Origin: Deltaproteobacteria bacterium
Lineage (GTDB): Bacteria > Desulfobacterota > Desulfobacteria > Desulfobacterales > Desulfosalsimonadaceae
Length of the DNA: 5,606 nt
Assembly: GCA_024280875.1 (NCBI GenBank)
Contig: JAJRPH010000338.1
Coordinates: forward strand, 1-5,606
Reading direction: 5' to 3'
Shown in pieces: positions 1 to 5,606 of this stretch. Both the position numbers and the translations under genes were made by a program. The number at the start of each line of letters is the position of its first letter. Position 1 is the first letter of the stretch. The notes under the pieces were generated by a model that did not search any database, was not told the DNA's origin, and was given only the letters and a program-made list of their open reading frames with translations.

Positions 1-805
1 AATCCGAGGGGCAGGTGCACTTCCCCTCCAGGTTCCTGAATTGTTTTTTTACAATACGATCTTCAAGGGAATGAAAGGACAGGAAACAAATCCTCCCGCC
101 GGGATTCAAAAAATCTACGGCACCAGCTATAAAGGATTCCAGGACTTCCAGTTCATTGTTAACTGCGATGCGAAGGGCCATGAATACTTTTGTGGCAGGA
201 TGTTTCCGTCGTTTATGCATCGATCGATTCGGGATCGCATCACAAACGATTTCAGACAGATCTGTACTGGTTCGTATTCTTTGACCGGCTCTTACGGTAA
301 CGATCCGGCGGGCAATCTTTCTTGCCGATCGTTCCTCGCCGTAGCTTTTGAAAATTCTTTCGAGACCTTCTTGGGTCTCATTATTGACTATATCTGCCGC
401 GGTGATGCCGGATGAGGCATCCATTCTCATATCAAGGGGTTCCGTCTTCTGGAAGCTGAAACCGCGGCCACTGTTTTCAATTTGATTAAATGAAAGGCCG
501 AGGTCTGCAATGATTCCATCGACCTTGCAGATATTTAGCTGCGAAAGGATATTCGGGAGGTTGACATAATTATCATGAATCAGGCGAACGTTTGAAACAT
601 CAGGTTTAAGTACCTGCACTGCATTTTGAATTGCGTCTGCATCCTGATCAATTCCGACTAACAATCCATCCGGCCTTATTTTTTCCAGTATTGCGCTGGA
701 ATGTCCTGCTCCGCCGACCGTACAGTCCACATAGCATCTTCCCGGCTTGCAATTCAGATACTCGATTACTTCGTTGAGCATCACGGGTACATGTCGATAA
801 ATCAT
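1..805 (-). CDS. rsmH: 16S rRNA (cytosine(1402)-N(4))-methyltransferase RsmH, C-terminus cut by window edge
   Basis: RsmH (MraW) uses S-adenosylmethionine to methylate N4 of C1402 in the 16S rRNA P site; it acts in the cytoplasm on the small subunit. Reading the minus strand from ATG at 805-803 gives 268 uninterrupted residues, against about 310 in complete homologues, so roughly the last 40 are missing at the edge. Visible family motifs are HVPVML near the N-terminus (5-10), the SAM-binding VDCTVGGAGHS (26-36), GIDQDADA (51-58), DLGLS (101-105), RGFSF (114-118), PLDMRMD (123-129), HPATKVFMALRIAVNNEL (202-219) and SFHSLEDRIVK (243-253). The usual DLGVSS stretch is DLGLSF here, a small deviation. 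The start follows the mraZ stop by 4 bases. An AGGG lies 10 bases upstream of the ATG, so translation probably depends partly on coupling to mraZ. Identity is very secure. Confidence 0.97.
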   Translation of the reverse strand, partial: MIYRHVPVMLNEVIEYLNCKPGRCYVDCTVGGAGHSSAILEKIRPDGLLVGIDQDADAIQNAVQVLKPDVSNVRLIHDNYVNLPNILSQLNICKVDGIIADLGLSFNQIENSGRGFSFQKTEPLDMRMDASSGITAADIVNNETQEGLERIFKSYGEERSARKIARRIVTVRAGQRIRTSTDLSEIVCDAIPNRSMHKRRKHPATKVFMALRIAVNNELEVLESFIAGAVDFLNPGGRICFLSFHSLEDRIVKKQFRNLEGKCTCPSD

Positions 806-809
806 GACA

Positions 810-1265
810 TTATAACCCTAATTTTGCTATTTCGTTTCGGACCTCCTCTTTTCTCATATCCTCTTCTTCCAGCAACTCATTGTCTTTCTTCCACTTTTCC
901 CGATTCCAGACTTCAAAATGATCCGTTACACCGACCAGTGAAATGTCCTTCCCCAGTGCTGCATAGCTTCTCAAATTCGACGGGACCAGGATACGCCCCT
1001 GTTTATCACATGGACAGTCTGATGCATTTCCAATAAAAAAACGCCTGAACCGGCGCATAGTGTCACTTTTCTCAGCCTGAGAATTAATCTTTTCTGAAAC
1101 TTCACTCCATCGGCCATAAGGATAAACAAAAAGCGCCTTATCCATAGGGGCAACCACCACGCCACTGCTACCCAGCTCATCGAGCACCTGCCTAAACCTG
1201 GAAGGAACAATGATGCGCCCTTTCTCGTCAATAGTATGCTCTGAAGTCCCAAAAAACCGTTCCAT
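810..1265 (-). CDS. mraZ: Transcriptional regulator MraZ
   Basis: MraZ is the DNA-binding regulator encoded at the head of the dcw cluster; in E. coli it represses its own operon by binding repeated TGG boxes. The protein has two SpoVT-AbrB (double-psi-like) halves, each with the signature DxxxR: D13-R17 (EHTIDEKGR, followed by IIVPSRFR) and D87-R91 (PCDKQGR, followed by ILVPSNLR). The chosen start (ATG 1265-1263) gives 151 residues, the typical family length, with the usual short lead before EHTID. It has a GGAG eight bases upstream. The same frame stays open up to a TTG at 1295 and an ATG at 1286, but those starts would place the operator boxes inside the gene and add an atypical N-terminal extension, so I rejected them. 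The C-terminal tail is highly charged (EEEDMRKEEVRNE), as often seen in MraZ. The gene is followed 4 bases later by rsmH in the same operon. Confidence 0.96.
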   Translation of the reverse strand: MERFFGTSEHTIDEKGRIIVPSRFRQVLDELGSSGVVVAPMDKALFVYPYGRWSEVSEKINSQAEKSDTMRRFRRFFIGNASDCPCDKQGRILVPSNLRSYAALGKDISLVGVTDHFEVWNREKWKKDNELLEEEDMRKEEVRNEIAKLGL

Positions 1266-1273
1266 GGAACAAT

Positions 1274-1310
1274 CTCCAATAAACATCCACTTCAATCCAC
1301 TTCTGTTCCA
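1274..1310 (-). promoter_or_regulatory. MraZ operator: four TGGA boxes at helical spacing
   Basis: On the minus strand TGGA occurs at 1310-1307, 1299-1296, 1289-1286 and 1278-1275, with box-to-box distances of 11, 10 and 11 bases. The middle two lie in the near-identical units GAAGTGGATT and GAAGTGGATG. Known MraZ boxes are TGGGN repeats with 5-base gaps in E. coli and AAAGTGG-type repeats with a 10-base period in Mycoplasma, so sequence and spacing both fit. The array starts right after the -10 and its last box overlaps the mraZ ribosome binding site GGAG (1277-1274). MraZ binding could therefore block both transcription and the 5' leader. The function is inferred by analogy. Confidence 0.8.
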
Positions 1311-1338
1311 ATAATATAGAAAAAGATAAAAATGTCAA
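1311..1338 (-). promoter_or_regulatory. sigma70-type promoter of mraZ-rsmH
   Basis: On the minus strand a perfect -35 TTGACA (1338-1333) is followed by a 16-base spacer and a -10 TATTAT (1316-1311). The predicted transcription start is near 1304, giving an mraZ leader of about 40 bases. This is the strongest promoter-like match in the window. It sits directly upstream of the TGGA box array, the geometry expected for a repressor that blocks RNA polymerase. Confidence 0.8.
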
Positions 1339-1576
1339 GCAAAATAATAATAATATTTTTATTTTTTCTAATAATTATTGAATATTAAAAATCAGATTTT
1401 TAAAGTGGAGCAATGTGGGTGAATATTTCAAATATATACATAAACAGCATGAATTCAACCCCAAAATATTTTAAATAAAAATGAGGTTTGACGCATACCA
1501 AGTAGAAAATTAAATTAATAATGTCGGCCTCGTAACAAGTGCCACCCAAAACTAATTTTTTACAGGATCTTAATTA

Positions 1577-1605
1577 TTGAATCGTAAAATTCAGATAAAT
1601 ATGCT
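1577..1605 (+). promoter_or_regulatory. Candidate promoter for the kinase-like/nhaA operon
   Basis: TTGAAT (1577-1582), a 17-base spacer and TATGCT (1600-1605) form a sigma70-like match of moderate quality. A start near 1612 would leave a leader of about 145 bases containing the palindrome at 1629-1651. In DNA this AT-rich such matches arise easily by chance, and TTGACG-N17-TAAATT at 1488-1516 is a comparable alternative. Confidence 0.3.
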
Positions 1606-1628
1606 AAATAAATAAAATAAATAACCAT

Positions 1629-1651
1629 ATTTCAAATCAACAATTTGAAAT
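1629..1651. repeat. Palindrome, 9-bp arms with 5-base loop
   Basis: ATTTCAAAT (1629-1637) and ATTTGAAAT (1643-1651) are perfect reverse complements separated by CAACA. It may be an operator for a dimeric regulator or a weak RNA hairpin in the leader of the kinase-like/nhaA transcript. It is all but GC-free and has no following U-run typical of a strong terminator, so I do not call it a terminator. The motif ATATTTCAAAT also occurs at 1423-1433. Confidence 0.5.
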
Positions 1652-1746
1652 TACTATCAATAAACATTCCACCATACATAAAACAATAATCAACAGCCGG
1701 TTCAACATTCAGTCAGCATTAAATAACATACTATTACACTCTCTTT

Positions 1747-1752
1747 AGGAGG
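1747..1752 (+). promoter_or_regulatory. Strong ribosome binding site of the kinase-like gene
   Basis: AGGAGG lies five bases before the ATG at 1758. It is the best Shine-Dalgarno sequence in the window and fixes the start of this gene. The downstream nhaA has no comparable site of its own, so this site may load ribosomes for both genes. Confidence 0.85.
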
Positions 1753-1757
1753 AATAC

Positions 1758-2378
1758 ATGGCGGTAATCACAATTAACAAAGAATTCGGCACCCATAGCC
1801 AGCGCGTTGCATCCAAACTGGCGGAAAAACTTGGATATGAATATATAGGAGACCAGCTTCTGGCCCAGATCGCCAGGGAACTGAATCTTTCGGAACATGA
1901 GGCGGCAACCTTTCGGCAGACGTCAAAATCTTCCGTGCTCAGACTGGTTGACAAGTACACCTGTTCAATTGTTCAAAAAGTAGTGGATCGAGAACACGGA
2001 TGCCTGGACGACAGAGCATATTCTGAAAAATCAAAAGAACTGGTTGAAAAACTCTATGATAATGGCAACGTCATTATTTTGGGCTGGGGCGGGCAATGCA
2101 TTCTCAGGGAGAAACCCGACTTGCTTCATGTCAAGCTCATAAAAGACCCTGAGTTAAAAATCACCGAACTCATGGATCAGCAGCATTTAACCCGTAAAGC
2201 CGCCGAACATAAAATTAACAATGACGAAGAGGATTTTAAGGCATATATAAAAGAATATTTCAATGAGGACTGGAATGATGCCCGTTTGTATGACTTGATC
2301 ATCGATATGGGAAAAAATTCAGTAATGGAAGCGGTTGACCTGATCTGCGAAAACCTGAAACACAAACTGAAAGAATGA
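1758..2378 (+). CDS. Cytidylate kinase-like (Cytidylate_kin2-type) protein with degenerate nucleotide-binding motifs
   Basis: The 206-residue cytoplasmic protein has the layout of the Cytidylate_kin2 family. It has an N-terminal ITINKEFGTHSQRVASKLAEKLG (first half of the fold), the central strand VIILGWGGQCIL (105-116) followed by LLHVKLI, and the lid-like stretch ending YFNEDW (167-172), then LYDLIIDMGKNSVMEAVDLI. Family members usually carry a P-loop of the form REYGSGGxxIA and a lid arginine in DKxRxxY. Here the P-loop is FGTHSQRVA (residues 10-18), without the glycines, and the lid reads DEEDFKAY (156-163), without the arginine. The central GRG/GRC is GWG. Family assignment is from remembered consensus and good overall register; loss of kinase activity is an inference. 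Family substrates are mostly unproven, so I do not call it Cmk. The stop overlaps the nhaA start by 4 bases (ATGA), implying joint regulation and perhaps a role with the antiporter. Confidence 0.8.
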   Translation: MAVITINKEFGTHSQRVASKLAEKLGYEYIGDQLLAQIARELNLSEHEAATFRQTSKSSVLRLVDKYTCSIVQKVVDREHGCLDDRAYSEKSKELVEKLYDNGNVIILGWGGQCILREKPDLLHVKLIKDPELKITELMDQQHLTRKAAEHKINNDEEDFKAYIKEYFNEDWNDARLYDLIIDMGKNSVMEAVDLICENLKHKLKE

Positions 2379-3730
2379 AAGTTATTCAAAAATACCGATC
2401 CGTCATTCATGCCATTTTTTCGGATCAGATAATCAAACCTACCCAGAGATTTTTCAGGAAGGAGGCTGCCAGCAGCCTCCTTCTGCTTGCAGCCTCCATT
2501 ATTGCACTGACATGGGCCAATTTGCCTGCGTTCGGATCCTATCATCATATCTGGCACACTAAAATCGGACTCACCATCGGTCAGACAATAATCACCAAAA
2601 GTCTGATTCACTGGATAAACGACGGATTAATGGCCCTTTTCTTCTTTACCGTCGGCCTTGAAATCAAACGGGAGCTTCTTGTCGGCGACCTCTCGACACC
2701 GAAAAAAGCCCTATTTCCTGTTTTCGCGGCGTTAGGAGGAATGCTGGTGCCGGGCATTATTTTTGTCCTGATTAATTTCAACACCCCATCCGCCGACGGC
2801 TGGGCGATTCCCATGGCTACCGATATCGCCTTTGCCATGGGCGCCATGGCCATTTTCGGCAAAAAGCTGCCGATGGGCCTGAGGGTCTTTCTAGCCGCAT
2901 TTGCGATCGCTGATGACTTAGGAGCCGTACTTGTCATTGCTTTATTTTATACAAAAGAAATTGTTTTTTCCAACCTTGCAATCTGCGGCATCCTGATTCT
3001 GATACTTGGAATCGTCAACTTTCTATGGATACGCAGGACCATTGTTTACGCGGTTTTAGGCATAATGATCTGGATCGCTGTAATGGGCTCAGGACTCCAC
3101 CCCACAGTTGCCGGAATCATTGTGTCCATGTTTATTCCGGCCCGGGGCAAATATGACACGGACCTTTTTGTTCAAAAAGTCAAACAAAGACTGGATGCCT
3201 TCCAATGCGCTGAAAACAGCTGCGGCTTTTCCATTCTATTGAATGAAGACCACATGAATGCCGTGCAAAGCCTGGAACATGACTGTCACAATGTTGAAAC
3301 CCCGCTTCAGAGGATACTGCATTTTCTGCACCCATGGGTCGCATTCCTCATTTTACCGATTTTTGCCTTAGGAAACGCCGGCCTGACCTTTCACGAATTA
3401 AATTTATCCGAAGCCATGGGGCACCCCTTGAGCATAGGAATCATCCTCGGATTAGTTCTTGGAAAACCAATCGGTATAACACTTTTTTCATATCTTTCGG
3501 TTAAGACAAAGATAGCGGCCCTGCCCCAGGACATTGCCTGGCCCCATATTTTCGGGGTATCCATGTTCGGCGGCATTGGATTTACCATGTCCCTGTTTGT
3601 TTCCGGACTTTCGTTCACCTCCCCGGAATTAATCAATTATTCAAAATTTGCGATTCTGGCCGGGTTACTCCTTTCTGCGGTTACCGGCATTCTTTTCCTG
3701 CTGATATACACTTTCAAAATGAAACCGTAA
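2375..3730 (+). CDS. nhaA: Na+/H+ antiporter NhaA
   Basis: NhaA is an inner-membrane antiporter that expels Na+ (or Li+) in exchange for protons, giving pH and salt homeostasis. The 451-residue product is highly hydrophobic, with about 12 membrane segments expected. Key motifs are TVGLEIKRELLVGDLS (92-107), ATDIAFA with D150 (E. coli D133), FAIADDLGA with D180 and D181 (the E. coli D163/D164 ion-binding pair), HPTVAGIIVSMFIPA (242-256), GNAGL (333-337), LGKPIGI with K364 (E. coli K300) and GGIGFTMSLFVSGLSF (399-414). All functional residues are therefore present. It is longer than E. coli NhaA (388) because of an N-terminal extension and a hydrophilic loop of about 50 residues (258-310) before HPWVAFLILP, a feature I know from many long NhaA homologues. 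The start overlaps the upstream stop (ATGA) and lacks a strong binding site of its own, which supports translational coupling to the kinase-like protein. Confidence 0.96.
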   Translation: MKVIQKYRSVIHAIFSDQIIKPTQRFFRKEAASSLLLLAASIIALTWANLPAFGSYHHIWHTKIGLTIGQTIITKSLIHWINDGLMALFFFTVGLEIKRELLVGDLSTPKKALFPVFAALGGMLVPGIIFVLINFNTPSADGWAIPMATDIAFAMGAMAIFGKKLPMGLRVFLAAFAIADDLGAVLVIALFYTKEIVFSNLAICGILILILGIVNFLWIRRTIVYAVLGIMIWIAVMGSGLHPTVAGIIVSMFIPARGKYDTDLFVQKVKQRLDAFQCAENSCGFSILLNEDHMNAVQSLEHDCHNVETPLQRILHFLHPWVAFLILPIFALGNAGLTFHELNLSEAMGHPLSIGIILGLVLGKPIGITLFSYLSVKTKIAALPQDIAWPHIFGVSMFGGIGFTMSLFVSGLSFTSPELINYSKFAILAGLLLSAVTGILFLLIYTFKMKP

Positions 3731-3734
3731 AAAC

Positions 3735-3917
3735 AAAATTGATAGTCCCGTAAAAAGTCAGATTTCGACGGCAAAGTATAAAAGTTCACCAATACATACA
3801 ATTGGCAAGGCACGCAAATCCTGAGTAATGATTTGTACTTATCGTACCATGAAGAAGCGAAGGATGCAGCGCAACGCAGAATTTGGGCTTTTTACGAAGC
3901 CGCCAAAATTCAATTTT
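3735..3917. repeat. 183-bp intergenic element with inverted-repeat ends (MITE- or REP-like)
   Basis: The ends are AAAATTGA (3735-3742) and its reverse complement TCAATTTT (3910-3917). Inside these lies a second pair, CGTAAAAAG (3749-3757) and CTTTTTACG (3888-3896). Further nested pairs include ATCCT (3819-3823) with AGGAT (3861-3865), and GTAC (3835-3838) with GTAC (3844-3847), so the single strand could fold into one long imperfect hairpin. The element is richer in GC than the flanks and has no long coding frame. I remember similar GTAAAAAGTC / GACTTTTTAC-bounded repeats between genes in Desulfobacteraceae, but this cannot be verified here. It starts five bases after the nhaA stop and may also end the nhaA transcript. 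Confidence 0.6.
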
Positions 3918-3946
3918 CAGACCTAAATTATATACTGCATGATAAT

Positions 3947-3975
3947 TTGTAATGTGATATACTAAAATTTATACT
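3947..3975 (+). promoter_or_regulatory. Candidate promoter of the sensory gene
   Basis: TTGTAA (3947-3952), a 17-base spacer and TATACT (3970-3975) form a good sigma70-like match, with a start expected near 3982 and a leader of about 45 bases. Two more TATACT copies lie upstream at 3931-3936 and 3958-3963. The site is just outside the 183-bp repeat, so the sensory gene probably has its own promoter. Confidence 0.45.
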
Positions 3976-4026
3976 TAAAAACCCTGCTTGCACTAACCCT
4001 TATATATTAACCGTAGAGACTGACTC

Positions 4027-5606
4027 ATGACCCAACCCAAAGGACATGGCAGCCAGGCGTACAAACAGGATTACGAACGCATTCTGGAAAAAACAGGCCT
4101 TTCGGTGCAGCATAAACCCGAATGGCGCAGGACAATACCAGACAGCAGCTATTGGGCTGATTTTTCCGTTTTAAATCAAAATATTCTCGTCAACTCTCCA
4201 TCCGGCATTGCCACATTAGCGGATATTGAACAATCAACAGAGTTAAATCTAAATGTAAGACATCAGGGCATCCCAAAAGAAGCCCCATACGTCCAGATTG
4301 AAAATTACCAGCAACTGCATGGCACAACGCTTGATGCCCGGAAACACTTTATCAACTACCTCAAAAACCGGAACCATCTGCAGGCCGTCATTTTCTGCAA
4401 TACATCGGCGATGTTTAAGTTAAGCATCAACCTGGGAAAACGTAACTATCCGTTTAAGTTTAATATCCATATAGCAAACGAACTTTCTGAAGCGATTCAA
4501 CTTGCTCAGAGACTCCTGTCAAACAAAGATTTATTGCCGAAAAACGGTGCCCCTCCCCTACATGAAACCGAAATTCCTGATATCGTCGACAAGAAAGAAT
4601 GGTCCATAGATCTTGGCGAATACAAAATGCGGTTCGAACTCATTAATGGAGATATACTCCATCCTGTGCCATCCGGTTATTTAAGGGCGGAACATATTAA
4701 GCCAATTTTCAAATTGCAAAAAAAAATGTTTGCTGAAATGGACTTAAAAGACGGGAAATATTATCTGCTGTCTAATCAAAACGCATTAAAAGGGGCCACC
4801 TTAAAAGCCCGGCTGGATTTTGAGACAACGCTTCGAAAATGGCACAAGCAACATCCCGTGCGGATGCTTATTTTTTACAACACCAACTGGGCATTACGAG
4901 CGGCCATTAATCTCGCCAGAATAACCGCCCCGTATGATGTTCATATCGTAGATAATTTATCCGCAGCATTGGGATTAATAGAATCAGAAAAAAAACAGGG
5001 CTGGCAACCTGCGATAAAAACAGCCGGGAATAACAACACCATTGACGAGATGATTCATCTCTTAACCGCTATTAACTGGAACGCCCAGGATCCCGAAACA
5101 ATTATCCGGAAAGTTGACCCAGCACATCCGCTTTATCCAGTGGCTGAAGCTGTCTCTTTAATTAAAATGGACATTGATCAACTGCTGCAGGACCGAGACA
5201 ATTCGGAAAAAGCCCTTCGCAAGAGCCGTGAAAAATATAAAAGCATTCTGGACAATATCGAAGAAGGCTATTATGAAGTTGACCTTTCCGGGAATATCAC
5301 TTTTTCCAATCCTTCCCTTTGCACCATCCTGGGATACCCGGCGGCAAAACTGCAAGGAATGAACTTCCGTAAATTTTGCGCCAAAGATCACATTGAACCT
5401 ATTTTTAAAACATTTAACCAGGTTTACCGGACCAGGCAGCCGGCAGACGGGATTAACTGGAAACTGATCCAGGAGGAGGGCTCCGAACGATTTATTGAGA
5501 CATCAATTTCAGCGATTCAAGACGACAATGAAAACCCCATTGGATTTAAAGGCATTGTCAGAGACATTACCCAGCGCATTCAGTCAGAAAAAGAAAAGGA
5601 AAAACT
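4027..5606 (+). CDS. PAS-domain sensory protein (probable sensor histidine kinase), 3' end cut by window edge
   Basis: An open frame of 526 residues runs from ATG 4027 off the right edge. An in-frame TGA at 4021-4023 excludes an earlier start; the ribosome binding site is weak. Residues about 42-163 and 192-322 are two copies of the same alpha/beta domain. Both contain the pattern N-x3-L-x-G-x-T-L-x-A-R-x2-F (93-108 and 250-265), then a hydrophobic strand with IF-x-NT (122-126 and 282-286), an INL helix (134-136 and 294-296) and HI-x2-NLS/NELS. I cannot name this domain; the order of elements suggests a STAS/SpoIIAA-like fold, which is only a guess. Residues about 375-408 look like a charged coiled coil. 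A PAS domain begins at REKYKSILDNIEEGYYEVDL (401-420), includes FSNPSLCTILGY (426-437) and ends with a PAC-like GFKGIVRDITQR (506-517). There is no signal peptide or membrane segment, so it should be cytoplasmic. The output module (HisKA/HATPase, more PAS, or GGDEF) is not visible, so histidine kinase is only the likeliest type. Confidence 0.85.
   Translation, partial: MTQPKGHGSQAYKQDYERILEKTGLSVQHKPEWRRTIPDSSYWADFSVLNQNILVNSPSGIATLADIEQSTELNLNVRHQGIPKEAPYVQIENYQQLHGTTLDARKHFINYLKNRNHLQAVIFCNTSAMFKLSINLGKRNYPFKFNIHIANELSEAIQLAQRLLSNKDLLPKNGAPPLHETEIPDIVDKKEWSIDLGEYKMRFELINGDILHPVPSGYLRAEHIKPIFKLQKKMFAEMDLKDGKYYLLSNQNALKGATLKARLDFETTLRKWHKQHPVRMLIFYNTNWALRAAINLARITAPYDVHIVDNLSAALGLIESEKKQGWQPAIKTAGNNNTIDEMIHLLTAINWNAQDPETIIRKVDPAHPLYPVAEAVSLIKMDIDQLLQDRDNSEKALRKSREKYKSILDNIEEGYYEVDLSGNITFSNPSLCTILGYPAAKLQGMNFRKFCAKDHIEPIFKTFNQVYRTRQPADGINWKLIQEEGSERFIETSISAIQDDNENPIGFKGIVRDITQRIQSEKEKEK

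Larger units (their letters stand above)
1339..1746. other. AT-rich divergent intergenic region, no gene seen
   Basis: About 400 bases separate the mraZ promoter from the ribosome binding site of the kinase-like gene. The stretch is strongly AT-rich, with AAT and AAATA runs, and I see no credible coding frame on either strand and no tRNA or other recognisable RNA. It holds a GTGG pair 10 bp apart at 1405-1418, a palindrome at 1629-1651, and plus-strand promoter candidates at 1488-1516 (TTGACG-N17-TAAATT) and 1577-1605. The length and AT richness fit a regulatory region for two divergent operons, possibly bound by nucleoid proteins. Confidence 0.6.

Noticed and set aside
41..415. Plus-strand open frame of 124 codons
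   Set aside because: It is antisense to rsmH, whose motifs are unmistakable; the encoded peptide resembles nothing I know.
701..1036. Plus-strand open frame of 111 codons
   Set aside because: It is antisense to the rsmH start and the mraZ 3' half, has no convincing ribosome binding site and no recognisable motif.
1266..1295. N-terminally extended mraZ starting at TTG 1295 or ATG 1286
   Set aside because: The extension overlaps the operator boxes and ribosome binding site, and adds residues not typical of MraZ; ATG 1265 has a well-spaced GGAG and gives the family length.
1341..1380. AT-rich runs as a possible replication origin or terminator
   Set aside because: There are no DnaA-box clusters and no GC-rich hairpin followed by a T-run; the runs fit general AT bias of the promoter region.
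2177..2937. Minus-strand open frames opposite the kinase-like gene and nhaA
   Set aside because: They are mirror frames of strongly supported genes on the plus strand, without ribosome binding sites or recognisable domains.
3731..4026. CRISPR array or tRNA in the gap after nhaA
   Set aside because: There are no regularly spaced direct repeats and no cloverleaf; the structure is a single inverted-repeat element.
5158..5391. Small open frames on both strands inside the sensory gene
   Set aside because: They lie over the coiled coil and PAS segment, which read continuously in the main frame with clear PAS motifs.

Overview
The window looks like chromosomal DNA from a Gram-negative, AT-rich bacterium, most likely a sulfate-reducing member of Desulfobacterota (Desulfobacteraceae or a relative). 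This placement is an inference. It rests on the mraZ-rsmH cell-division cluster start, an NhaA of the long (~450 residue) type, a Cytidylate_kin2-like protein, a PAS-type sensory protein of deltaproteobacterial style, and an intergenic repeat whose ends (CGTAAAAAG / CTTTTTACG) resemble repeats I remember from Desulfobacteraceae genomes. No database search was possible.

Layout: on the minus strand, mraZ (1265 to 810) is followed after 4 bases by rsmH (805 to beyond position 1, C-terminus missing). This is the usual first pair of the division and cell wall (dcw) cluster, which would continue off the left edge. mraZ has a clear sigma70-type promoter (TTGACA-N16-TATTAT) and, directly downstream of the -10, four TGGA boxes at 10-11 bp spacing. 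These match the expected MraZ autoregulatory operator. From 1339 to 1746 lies a very AT-rich, apparently gene-free divergent region with a 9-bp-arm palindrome and candidate promoters.

On the plus strand, a Cytidylate_kin2-like protein (1758-2378) overlaps nhaA (2375-3730) by an ATGA junction, so the two are probably translationally coupled. The kinase-like protein has lost recognisable P-loop and lid residues and may be a pseudo-kinase or nucleotide sensor working with the antiporter. The antiporter itself keeps all the key residues for Na+/H+ exchange. After nhaA comes a 183-bp element bounded by inverted repeats, probably a dispersed MITE-like or REP-like intergenic repeat.

The right end (4027 to beyond 5606) is the 5' part of a sensory protein. 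It has two tandem copies of an alpha/beta domain I cannot name confidently, then a coiled-coil linker and a PAS/PAC domain. The output domain, probably a histidine kinase or more PAS domains, lies outside the window. The tandem N-terminal domain and the coupled kinase-like/NhaA pair are the least explained parts of the window.
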